From CAZDHT01 sp964505325 (lineage in GTDB: Bacteria > Planctomycetota > PUPC01), in NCBI GenBank assembly GCA_964505325.1, contig CAZDHT010000112.1:1-15120 (forward strand): DNA of 15,120 bases. The letters run 5' to 3'. This document shows, piece by piece, positions 1-7,002 of this stretch. Positions within the stretch are counted from its first letter, which is position 1, and every line of letters begins with the position of its first letter. Position numbers and translations under genes: made by a program. A model generated the notes under the pieces. It saw nothing but the letters and a program-made list of their open reading frames with translations, was not told where the DNA came from and searched no databases.

Positions 1-98
1 CCGTCAATATAAGGAGTAGGAGAACACGCGCCAGACAGCGGGCCGGTCGCAAAGCGAAGGTCGTTGTGGGCAAGACCCCCCGTTGGAGGAGCATGCCC

Positions 99-620
99 AT
101 GTGGACCGACGCCCGCCTCACCCCGGAGGACCGGCTCCGCGAGGTCGCCGCCATCCTTGCCGAGGGCTACCTGCGTCTCACCCGAGGCCGCATGAACGCG
201 GCCGACGGGCCGCCTTCTGGCGATGCAGCTGCCGCTGAAAACTCTCAAGAAAGCTCTCAGAAAGCCCTTGAGCTGTCGGCAGAAACACGGCTCAGCGTCA
301 GTCTACTGACCTGCGTGCGTTTCAAAGAGGGTTGGGTATGCGTCGCGGCCGTTGATCATGGGTGGTGCCGGATGGCAGCACTCGCTGGTCAAATCCGGGT
401 TTCTGCAACCACACAGGTTCAGCCGGATGCCGTAACCGGCTGCTGTTTCCTTGAGCCACTTATACTTGCGCGCTCGGTAAGCTCGCTGCGGAATCCGCAC
501 CGTGCGGCCACCGCAGTAGCGATTGATCTTGTCGGTGTAGAGGTGCGCGGCGGATTGTTCTGCCGCTTTTCTTGTCGCCTTGGACCGCCTTGCGAAGTCC
601 GTTCGGCGAGTGTAATATAG
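99..620 (+). CDS. Accessory hypothetical protein, probably chimeric at its 3' end
   Basis: The start at ATG 99 is chosen because GGAGGA (85-90) lies 8 nt upstream; ATG 93 is too close and the frame is open back to the window edge. The first 75 or so residues (DRLREVAAILAEGYLRL, then a Ser/Ala/Glu-rich stretch ending near ALELSAETRLSV) resemble small proteins that I recall from accessory and recombinase-linked regions of planctomycete genomes; that recollection is not verified here. After about position 300 the frame reads antisense through a better-looking minus-strand coding remnant, so the C-terminal 100 residues are probably not native. The likely picture is a real 5' end whose stop was lost in a rearrangement. 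No function can be assigned. No membrane segment is evident in the native-looking part. Confidence 0.4.
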   Translation: MWTDARLTPEDRLREVAAILAEGYLRLTRGRMNAADGPPSGDAAAAENSQESSQKALELSAETRLSVSLLTCVRFKEGWVCVAAVDHGWCRMAALAGQIRVSATTQVQPDAVTGCCFLEPLILARSVSSLRNPHRAATAVAIDLVGVEVRGGLFCRFSCRLGPPCEVRSASVI

Positions 621-635
621 CTGCTGGAGAACAAG
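303..635 (-). pseudogene. C-terminal remnant of a possible radical-SAM (SplB-like) protein
   Basis: The minus-strand frame ending in TAG at 303 reads QQLYYTRRTDFARR, then DKINRYCGGRTVRIP, then YGIRLNLCGCRNPDL followed by a CC pair. A terminal CxC(K/R)NPDL motif after a basic helical region is typical, in my experience, of the C-terminal ends of SplB-type radical-SAM proteins; no CxxxCxxC iron-sulfur motif is present because the N-terminal bulk is missing. The frame stays open to 659, but the family-like sequence fades near 625-640, exactly where a plus-strand gene with its own ribosome binding site begins, so a deletion or inversion breakpoint probably lies there. It could instead be an unrelated small protein; the family call is tentative. 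Confidence 0.4.
590..618 (+). promoter_or_regulatory. Possible sigma-70 promoter of the 639-6398 operon
   Basis: TTGCGA (590-595) and TAATAT (613-618) are separated by 17 bp, each matching 4 of 6 consensus bases; a TG dinucleotide (611-612) sits at the front of the -10. Transcription would start near 625, just before the GGAG at 626-629 that serves the first small gene. The site lies inside the antisense radical-SAM remnant. Matches are moderate, so this is a suggestion. Confidence 0.33.
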
Positions 636-638
636 GCA

Positions 639-803
639 GTGCTGGTGGAAGACCTGCAAGTTGATCGCGAACGCCTCGCCGGTCTATGTCGGCGCTACGG
701 CGTGGTCACCGAGCACGTGCCGAACCTTCTGAGTCATCTTGGCGCCCTGATCGCGGGCTTGGAGCAAGAGGTCAACTGGCGAGAGGACGACACCCAAGCG
801 TGA
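639..803 (+). CDS. Small 54-aa protein, first gene of the SNF2/SWIM operon
   Basis: GTG 639 is preceded by GGAGA (626-630) at good spacing and the frame ends in TGA at 801-803, overlapping the GTG start (800-802) of the next gene in a GTGA junction, which implies translational coupling. The product starts with DRERLAGLCRRYGV, the kind of helix that opens MNT-type minimal nucleotidyltransferases, but the GSxxR...D core that should follow is absent; the rest (VTEHVPNLLSHLGALIAGLEQE) is predicted helical and acidic at the end. It may be a truncated nucleotidyltransferase or a genuine small helical partner protein. The coupled junction and the ribosome binding site are the main reasons to believe it is translated. 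Confidence 0.45.
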   Translation: MLVEDLQVDRERLAGLCRRYGVVTEHVPNLLSHLGALIAGLEQEVNWREDDTQA

Positions 804-1393
804 CCGCTGGAATCGCATTCAAGTACACGAACCGGCGTGGTGACGAGTATTTCCTGCACGCCAGGAAGACGAAGACCGGCAAAGACCGGTTTTACGTGGC
901 TCTCAAGTCCGACGGGACGCTGCTTGACGAGGTCCCGCCAGGGTATGAGATCTATGAGAATCCGAACGCCCGGGCGGTTCTCCGGAAGCAGCTTGTCTCG
1001 CTGCTGACCGACGAGGAGATACAAACGGTCCACGATGGCATGGCGAAGTTCTCCCACCTGAAGGACTATGAATACAAGCTCGACCTCAGGAAGAAGGAGA
1101 TCACCATCTATGAGTTCGTGGACCAGTTCCGAGACCTTATGATGGTCCTCGCCCCGCATCTGGCAGAGGACGAGAACGCCCGAAGACAGTACGCTCATCG
1201 CTACGGGCGGTTCGAGGCGCTGCTGCGCTTCACCCTCGTGGACGAAAAGAAGAGGGTGTTTCAGGCGGAACGGTTCTGTTTCCTCGGCTCAATCGACGAC
1301 TGGATTCTGATTGGACGGGCAGGGCCTATTGGCTGGCTTGTCGCGGAATTCGTCAAGCACCTGGGTCAGGAATCGTTTTTCGAGTTAATGTAA
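800..1393 (+). CDS. Conserved-looking hypothetical protein, 197 aa
   Basis: The same frame is open from 686, but GTG 800 is preferred: residues before it are Arg-rich out-of-frame translation of the upstream small gene, and GTG 800 overlaps that gene's stop (GTGA). The N-terminal third (FKYTNRRGDEYFLHARKTK, GKDRFY, LLDEVPPGYEIYENPN) is a compact beta-rich module with many charged and aromatic residues that I recognise as a recurring hypothetical-protein motif but cannot name. The remainder is mixed alpha/beta, containing FVDQFRDLMMVLAPHL and ending in SFFELM. There is no signal peptide or membrane helix, so it is probably cytoplasmic. A DUF7309-like gene follows after 44 nt. No enzyme motif is evident. 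Confidence 0.72.
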   Translation: MTAGIAFKYTNRRGDEYFLHARKTKTGKDRFYVALKSDGTLLDEVPPGYEIYENPNARAVLRKQLVSLLTDEEIQTVHDGMAKFSHLKDYEYKLDLRKKEITIYEFVDQFRDLMMVLAPHLAEDENARRQYAHRYGRFEALLRFTLVDEKKRVFQAERFCFLGSIDDWILIGRAGPIGWLVAEFVKHLGQESFFELM

Positions 1394-1437
1394 CACCCGG
1401 GAGCGGTTCATGAGGTTTGCTGTGTCGGAGGATCGAA

Positions 1438-2463
1438 TTGAACGAAGCGACCCTGTACCGCGAGCTGTTTGAGACGGCGACAGCGTTCTGCGACCTGCGT
1501 CCGTGGAAGACATACGCAAACGCGCATTGCTTCGCCGTGAAGGTCGAGGAGGAAGAGCATCCGCTCTTCGCCAGTATCCTGGGCAACGGGGGCGAAGAGT
1601 TCGGCCTGTCGCTCATGCGGGGCGAGGCGGGCTATGACCGCTTGCTGACCATGTTCAGTGCCGACTTCGATGACGACGCCGGGGAACAGATGAACATCAT
1701 CGGCTTCACGATGACGCCGATGGCGCTGGTCCCGCCGGACTTCCGGCGGCCGTTTCGACTGGCCGGGCCGCGATGGACCGCGAGGGGTGCGGTCGTTCCC
1801 TTCTTCCTGATCAAGGAGCTGGGCAAGCGCCCCCGCGGACTTTGCGTGGAAGATGCACGGCTCGTGCTGCACGTTCTGAAGGGTGTGCTCAAGGCGCATC
1901 ACGGCGGTTTGCTGACGCCGAAGCTGCTGATGCCCGGTGACGAAATGCTGACCCTCACGCTGTCCGGCGACCTGGCGGACCCCGATGTGGGAACCGCGTG
2001 GATCAAATACGAAGAAGGATCCGCACCAACGACCGGTGAGGCAGCGCCGCTGGTCGGCGGGATCGAATCATTGCCCATCCTTCCGCACAGATGGTTCGTT
2101 GGGTTTCCCGTTCTTCCCATCCGCATTGACAACGACGACCGGACGATGCGAGCTGTGCTCGTAGTGGACGCCGCATCGGAGCTCATCTTGGGCACCGAGG
2201 TCGTCGCTGGGAACGACATGCGTGAAGCAAGCAACTGCTTGCTGCATACGCTGGAACAAGCCAGAGGGCTGCCGCGTGAAATGGTCTTCTCAAGCCGCCA
2301 GTTGTTCGATGCAGTGGCCTCGGGGCTTGAATCGCTAGGTGTCACATGCACGCTGCAAACGGAGCTTCCTGTTCTGAATCGGGTTGTAGCCGAACTGGTC
2401 GCCCATTTTGGCGCAAACGAGGGCAGGAGCCGGCGACGGCGCAGAACAAGGCGGCGGCGTTAG
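1438..2463 (+). CDS. DUF7309/DUF6930-like protein, 341 aa
   Basis: The chosen start is TTG 1438, six bases after GGAGG (1427-1431); the upstream TTG at 1417 would place this Shine-Dalgarno inside the gene. Residues 1-130 (LYRELFETATAFCDLRPW, then HCFAV, ILGNGGEEFGLSL and RGEAGYDRL) match the pattern I associate with DUF7309: a short helix ending in a Pro-Trp and a 'G..GE.fgL.vYrG..G' strand-turn. The C-terminal 120 residues (RWFVGFPVLPIRIDNDDRT, AVLVVDAASELILGTEVV, then a helical part) resemble DUF6930. The protein ends in a strongly basic tail of nine Arg and one Thr in its last ten residues, unusual and suggestive of nucleic-acid contact. The biochemical role of these domains is unknown to me. 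It lies 37 nt before the SNF2 gene, so a shared transcript is likely. Confidence 0.75.
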   Translation: MNEATLYRELFETATAFCDLRPWKTYANAHCFAVKVEEEEHPLFASILGNGGEEFGLSLMRGEAGYDRLLTMFSADFDDDAGEQMNIIGFTMTPMALVPPDFRRPFRLAGPRWTARGAVVPFFLIKELGKRPRGLCVEDARLVLHVLKGVLKAHHGGLLTPKLLMPGDEMLTLTLSGDLADPDVGTAWIKYEEGSAPTTGEAAPLVGGIESLPILPHRWFVGFPVLPIRIDNDDRTMRAVLVVDAASELILGTEVVAGNDMREASNCLLHTLEQARGLPREMVFSSRQLFDAVASGLESLGVTCTLQTELPVLNRVVAELVAHFGANEGRSRRRRRTRRRR

Positions 2464-2500
2464 GGCCGCCCGCTGACGCCGCCTTCACCGGACACGCGGT

Positions 2501-5224
2501 TTGCGATGGAATGTGGACACATTGAGCTATGAGATCGTTCTGACACCCGCCGGTCATCTTCTCCTGCGCAAAGGCGAAGCAGAGGGGACCGACAAGCCCG
2601 ACGCCTGGATGAAGAGGGCCGCTGACGCGTTCTTGTCATGCCAGGCGGCGGGTCTCTTCGCGCTCGCCGCCACAAGGCCGGACGCACCTCCTCCTCCGTC
2701 CTTTTCCTTTTGGCGGGATTTCGCCTGTCGTTACTTGACACAGCTTTGCCGCACGCCTGAGTTCACGGGAGACCGTCTCAGCCCGGCCGATCCGCCCGCA
2801 CCGGCGGAGACGGCGACCATGCTGCTGAGCGCGCCGCCCATGCAGGGCGGGGAGTATCTGAAAGCGGCGGTCCTCGATAACATCTGGCGCGACTTGGACG
2901 GGTGGGCGCGGGACGAGGTTGCGTCCTCCGGCGACGGCCTGTCAGGTTGGCTGAAGCGGCGCGCCCTGCTCTGGCACCAGATCGGGCGGGTGTGTTTTCA
3001 TCTGGCCGAAAACAAGCGCGACCCGGAGTATCCGTTCGCGTTTCTCGCGACGTACGCGCCGCGGCTCTCCAAAGGCGGGCGCGTGCAGTACCAGCCAGTC
3101 AGCAAGGCCCTGCAGGAGTACGCCGGCGCGCGTAACAAGAAAGCCCTGATCAACCTGCTTTCGCCCGTGCATCTGGCGTCTGAGAAGAGCGCTTTCGTCA
3201 AGGAGCTGGTCGATTCGGGCGATGTGTTCCAGCCCTTGGCTTGGACGCCTGGCGAGGCGTACCGTTTTCTCCGGGATGTGCCTCTGTTTGAGGAGAGCGG
3301 CCTTCTGGTGCGGGTTCCAGATTGGTGGCGCAAGCGCCCCCGGCCGCGCGTAGGCGTGACCATCGGCGAAAAGAAGCAGAACCGGTTCGATGCCGACGCG
3401 ATGCTGGACTTCAGGGTCGAGCTGGCTCTGGGTGAGCAGAAGCTAACGGAGGAGGAGTGGCGTGAGCTCTTGGCGGCTGGCGATGGGTTGGTTTATCTGA
3501 AGGGCCAGTGGGTCGAGGTCGACCGAGAGAAGCTCTCCGAGGCGTTGGAGCACTGGAAGCGCGTGGAGACCGAGGCCGCCGAGGGCGGGATTTCGTTCAT
3601 CGAGGGCATGCGGCTGCTTGCTGGTGCGCCCGCTGACCTCGGCGCGGACGACGCGTCCGGGGGAGAGAATCGCGAATGGTCATTTGTGAACGCCGGCGGG
3701 TGGCTGTCGGATATCCTGGCGAGTCTGCGCGATCCCGGCCGGCTGGCGGCCGCCAAGCCTGGCGAGGACTTTCGTGGAACGCTCCGGCCCTACCAGGAGA
3801 CCGGACACAACTGGCTTTGGTTCCTCTCAAGCCTGGGTCTGGGCGCGTGCCTTGCAGACGACATGGGTCTTGGCAAGACCATTCAGATACTCTCGCTCCT
3901 GCTGGCCCTCAAGAAGGCGAAGACAGCACCTCACAAGCCGTCGCTGCTGGTGCTGCCGGCCTCGCTTCTGGCCAACTGGAAGGCTGAGATAGAGCGGTTT
4001 GCGCCCACGCTTGAGGCGCGATTCGTCCATCCGTCCGAGTCCGGCAAGTCCGAGCTTGCCGCTATGGCCGAGGACCCCGGCAAGGCCTTTCTGCAAACCG
4101 ATGTGGTTCTCACCACCTACGGCATGCTGCTGCGGCAGAAGTGGCTGCTGGAGCTGAAATGGCGGCTGGTGGTTCTGGACGAGGCCCAGGCCATCAAGAA
4201 TCCGTCCGCGCGCCAGACACGGGCGGTCAAGAAGCTCAAGGGCGAGGCAAGGATCGCGCTCACGGGCACGCCGTTGGAAAACCGCCTCTCCGATCTGTGG
4301 TCGCTCTTCGATTTCTTATGCCCCGGCCTGCTCGGGTCAGTCACGAAGTTCAAGGAATTCGTGAAGGCTTTGGAAAAGCGCGAGCGAGGCCGGTATGCGC
4401 CGCTGCGCAATCTCGTGCAGCCTTACATCCTGCGCCGGCTTAAGACCGACAAGAGCATCATCGCCGACCTTCCCGACAAGACCGAGATTAAGGCCTTTTG
4501 CGGGCTTGTGAAGAGGCAGGCGGCGCTGTACGCGAGATCGGTGCGCGAGTTGGCCGATGCGCTGGACGAGTTTGAGGGCATAAAGCGGCGTGGGCTGGTG
4601 CTGTCGTACCTGCTCAGGTTCAAGCAGATCTGCAACCACCCGAGCCAGCTCATGGGCGATGGGGAGTATGACCCGGCTGACAGCGGCAAGTTCGACCGCC
4701 TGCGGGCCATCTGCGAGGAGATTACTTCGCGGCAGGAGAAGGCTCTCGTGTTCACCCAATTCCGCGAGATGACCGGGCCGCTCGCCGCTTTTCTCGCGGA
4801 GGTGTTCGGCCGCGAGGGGCTGGTCCTCCACGGCGGCACGGCGGTGAAGAAGCGCAGAGGCCTGATCGACGCCTTCCAGCGGGAGGACGGCCCGCCGTTT
4901 TTCGTGCTCTCCCTCAAAGCGGGCGGCACAGGGCTCAACCTCACCGCTGCCTCGCACGTGATTCACTTCGACCGGTGGTGGAACCCGGCCGTGGAGAACC
5001 AGGCCACGGACCGGGCTTTTCGTATCGGCCAGAGCCGCAACGTCCTGGTGCACAAGTTTATCTGCCGGGGGACGGTCGAGGAGAAGATCGACGCGCTGAT
5101 CGAGGAGAAGATGGGACTCGCCGGCGACATTCTGGAAGGCGGCGCCGAGACCACGCTGACCGAGATGAGCGACGAGGAGCTGCTCAAGTTGGTGGCGCTC
5201 GACATCGACAGGGCGAGCGCATAG
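2501..5224 (+). CDS. SNF2-family DEAD/DEAH helicase-like ATPase with DUF3670-type N-terminus
   Basis: This is a cytoplasmic ATP-dependent double-stranded-DNA translocase of the SNF2/Rad54 superfamily 2 type, 907 aa. Residues roughly 260-375 (VRVPDWWRKRPRPRVGV, LTEEEWRELL, LVYLKGQWVEVDREKL) fit the DUF3670 SNF2-associated domain. The ATPase core is complete: motif I DDMGLGKT (453-460), motif Ia LPASLLANW, motif II DEAQ (560-563), motif III TGTPLENRLSDLW, motif IV ALVFTQF, motif V LKAGGTGLNLT, and motif VI QATDRAFRIGQ (834-844). No nuclease or methylase domain is fused to it. The start is uncertain: TTG 2501 or GTG 2513, neither with a good ribosome binding site, consistent with coupling to the gene 37 nt upstream. 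The SWIM-protein gene begins 10 nt after the stop. ATPase identity is very secure; its substrate or target is unknown. Confidence 0.95.
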   Translation: MRWNVDTLSYEIVLTPAGHLLLRKGEAEGTDKPDAWMKRAADAFLSCQAAGLFALAATRPDAPPPPSFSFWRDFACRYLTQLCRTPEFTGDRLSPADPPAPAETATMLLSAPPMQGGEYLKAAVLDNIWRDLDGWARDEVASSGDGLSGWLKRRALLWHQIGRVCFHLAENKRDPEYPFAFLATYAPRLSKGGRVQYQPVSKALQEYAGARNKKALINLLSPVHLASEKSAFVKELVDSGDVFQPLAWTPGEAYRFLRDVPLFEESGLLVRVPDWWRKRPRPRVGVTIGEKKQNRFDADAMLDFRVELALGEQKLTEEEWRELLAAGDGLVYLKGQWVEVDREKLSEALEHWKRVETEAAEGGISFIEGMRLLAGAPADLGADDASGGENREWSFVNAGGWLSDILASLRDPGRLAAAKPGEDFRGTLRPYQETGHNWLWFLSSLGLGACLADDMGLGKTIQILSLLLALKKAKTAPHKPSLLVLPASLLANWKAEIERFAPTLEARFVHPSESGKSELAAMAEDPGKAFLQTDVVLTTYGMLLRQKWLLELKWRLVVLDEAQAIKNPSARQTRAVKKLKGEARIALTGTPLENRLSDLWSLFDFLCPGLLGSVTKFKEFVKALEKRERGRYAPLRNLVQPYILRRLKTDKSIIADLPDKTEIKAFCGLVKRQAALYARSVRELADALDEFEGIKRRGLVLSYLLRFKQICNHPSQLMGDGEYDPADSGKFDRLRAICEEITSRQEKALVFTQFREMTGPLAAFLAEVFGREGLVLHGGTAVKKRRGLIDAFQREDGPPFFVLSLKAGGTGLNLTAASHVIHFDRWWNPAVENQATDRAFRIGQSRNVLVHKFICRGTVEEKIDALIEEKMGLAGDILEGGAETTLTEMSDEELLKLVALDIDRASA

Positions 5225-5234
5225 GAGATTTGCC

Positions 5235-6398
5235 ATGGGCTGGTACTACGGATGGAGACCATACGTTCGCGTGGCGGTGCGCCGCGCGCGCGCTTTGAAA
5301 AAGATGGAAAAGCTGCGCAAGAAGGGTCTCGATATCCAACCCGTCGAGATCGAGGGAAGGAAGATCGCGCGGACATTCTGGGGCGAGGCATGGTGCGATC
5401 ACCTCGAGAAGTTCAGCGACTTCGCCAACCGCCTCCCGCGCGGGCGCACATACGTGCGCAACGGCTCTGTCTGCCATCTCGAGATCAAGCAGGGCGCGGT
5501 CAAGGCCATGGTCAGCGGCTCCGAGCTCTACAACGTGAACGTAAGGGTCAACGAGCTTCCGAAGAAGAAATGGCGCGAGGTCAAGCGGCGCTGCTCCGGG
5601 CAAATCGGCTCCATGCTGGAGCTGCTCAAGGGCAGGCTCTCGAAGAGCGTGATGGCGGTCGTCACCGACCGCGACAACGGGCTGTTTCCGCTTCCTGGGG
5701 AGATCAGCCTCAAATGCAGTTGCCCCGACTGGGCCGTCATGTGCAAGCACGTGGCTGCGGTGCTTTACGGGGTAGGAGCGCGGCTCGATGAGAAACCCGA
5801 ACTGCTTTTCCTCTTGCGGGGAGTGGACCATGAAGAGTTGATCAGCGCCGAAGCTGATGTGGCGGCAGCCACCGCCGGGAAGGCAGGGAAGCGCAGGCGC
5901 ATCGCCGATGGCGATCTCGCAGACGTGTTCGGCATCGAGATGACTGAAGAAGACAGGGCGGATGCTGAGAAACCCACACGGCATCGGAGGAAGAGAGCGG
6001 CGTCCAAGTCGAAGACCTCTCGCTCCGGCAAAGCAAAGGGAACTGCAAAAAAAACCGGCAAGCCCCGAAAACAAGCGGCAAGAAGAAACGCGAAAGTAGA
6101 TGAGAAGACGGCGCGCAAAAGGCCGGCTCACGAGCCAAGAGGAGCGGCCCTAAAGAGGACTTCGCACGCCGCTTCGAGCGTCCGGCCCCCGACGGGCAGG
6201 GCCGTGGCAACGCTGCGCGCGAAGTTCAAGATGTCGAAGAGCCAGTTCGCACGGCTCCTCGGGGTGAGTGCCCCTACCGTCGGCAACTGGGAGAAGACCA
6301 AGGGCCGCCTTAGCCTGCAGGTACGCACGCGAAATGCGTGGAGTATTGTGTCGAGCCTTACAAAGCGAGAAGCGTGGCAACAACTGAACAAGTCATAG
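5235..6398 (+). CDS. SWIM zinc-finger protein with basic linker and C-terminal helix-turn-helix
   Basis: A probable DNA-binding partner of the SNF2 ATPase, 387 aa. AGGAG overlapping the stop of the SNF2 gene (TAGGAG, 5222-5227) precedes ATG 5235 at good spacing. The N-terminal region (WGEAWCDHLEKF, RLPRGRTYVRNGSV, VSGSELYNVNVRV) is the usual bacterial SWIM-protein preamble. The SWIM finger itself is CSCPDWAVMCKH, with zinc ligands C161, C163, C170 and H172. Residues about 235-315 are a Lys/Arg/Ala/Ser-rich low-complexity linker resembling histone H1 tails. Residues about 327-365 (FKMSKSQFARLLGVSAPTVG) form a Cro/XRE-like helix-turn-helix followed by a short C-terminal helix. Three DNA-binding elements in one chain suggest targeting or anchoring of the translocase. 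SWIM and SNF2 genes are frequently adjacent in bacteria; the specific job is not established. Confidence 0.9.
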   Translation: MGWYYGWRPYVRVAVRRARALKKMEKLRKKGLDIQPVEIEGRKIARTFWGEAWCDHLEKFSDFANRLPRGRTYVRNGSVCHLEIKQGAVKAMVSGSELYNVNVRVNELPKKKWREVKRRCSGQIGSMLELLKGRLSKSVMAVVTDRDNGLFPLPGEISLKCSCPDWAVMCKHVAAVLYGVGARLDEKPELLFLLRGVDHEELISAEADVAAATAGKAGKRRRIADGDLADVFGIEMTEEDRADAEKPTRHRRKRAASKSKTSRSGKAKGTAKKTGKPRKQAARRNAKVDEKTARKRPAHEPRGAALKRTSHAASSVRPPTGRAVATLRAKFKMSKSQFARLLGVSAPTVGNWEKTKGRLSLQVRTRNAWSIVSSLTKREAWQQLNKS

Positions 6399-6414
6399 CC
6401 CGTGACAGCGCGGG

Positions 6415-6899
6415 TTACGAGACTATGGGTAAACCACCACACCTTCCCGCGTGGCGGTCAAGAAAGGCGTCGGCGATCTGCATCACCATCGGGTAGTCCT
6501 GCCTGTCCTGCCGCTCCTTCTCCCAGATGAACAGGCTGCCCATGCCGAAGCGGTACAGGATCAGTTCGGACGGCCCGGTCTCCTTGCGGGAGTGCCTCTT
6601 CGAGCCGCCGTACTTCATCTGCAATCCTTGAATATGGGATTCCTGAGTTTCGTCCGCAGCGCCGGCAGGTCCGCCTTGCGGAGCAGGATTCGCGGGTGGC
6701 TCTCGGTCACCTTCCGCTGGTTTTTGGGCGGGGGCGGGGTTTGGAACGTCCAGACCTTGCCGTCCACCATCACCGGGTCGAACGGCATCACCCACTCGGC
6801 CGACCAAGGCGGCGGGATCTTCTCCGGCTCGGCACCCAGCGCGGCGGGCGCCATCGCGCTGGCGAGTGCCAGCGCGGCCACTGGAGCATGTCTTGACAC
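6415..6899 (-). pseudogene. Internally deleted secreted heparinase-II/III-like gene
   Basis: From GTG 6899 (with GGGGAAG a few bases upstream) the frame encodes a signal peptide (SRHAPVAALALASAMAPAALG, cleavage near AxG) and a short mature start that contains SHPRILLRKADLPALRTKLR, the 'HPR.Ll...dlp.lr..l' signature found just after the leader of heparinase II/III-type and related alginate-lyase-like toroid enzymes. It terminates at 6615 after 94 aa, whereas such enzymes usually have 600-900 residues. In a different frame immediately downstream, a second coding-like tail (YRFGMGSLFIWEKERQDRQD, then YPMVMQIADAFLDR) runs to a stop at 6415. The simplest reading is a large internal deletion with a frameshift that removed the catalytic body. 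It lies downstream of, and on the same strand as, the glycoside hydrolase at 7003-8838. Confidence 0.6.
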
Positions 6900-6957
6900 C
6901 GTTCGTCTTCCCCGTGTGCACGACCGTGGCCGGTCAATCTCCAGCCGTACCCTAGCA

Positions 6958-6973
6958 CCCCGGCGGGCCGGGG
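6958..6973 (-). terminator. GC hairpin 30 nt downstream of the glycoside hydrolase gene
   Basis: CCCCGGC and GCCGGGG form a 7-bp stem with a 2-nt spacer, 29 nt beyond the hydrolase stop codon. There is no U-tract, so it is at best a weak intrinsic terminator or an RNA-stabilising stem. Confidence 0.25.
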
Positions 6974-7002
6974 GCAAATGCATTCATGCGGGCGCGGGGC
7001 CA

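Noticed and set aside
686..799. Upstream extension of the 800-1393 gene from ATG 686
   Set aside because: The extension translates as Arg/Gly/Ser-rich sequence in a frame shifted from the 54-aa gene, which has its own ribosome binding site and a GTGA junction with GTG 800.
4337..5236. 299-codon minus-strand frame
   Set aside because: It overlaps the conserved SNF2 motifs III-VI on the opposite strand and has Leu/Val/Arg/His-biased shadow composition.
5184..6131. 315-codon minus-strand frame
   Set aside because: Antisense to the SWIM protein; no recognisable motif.
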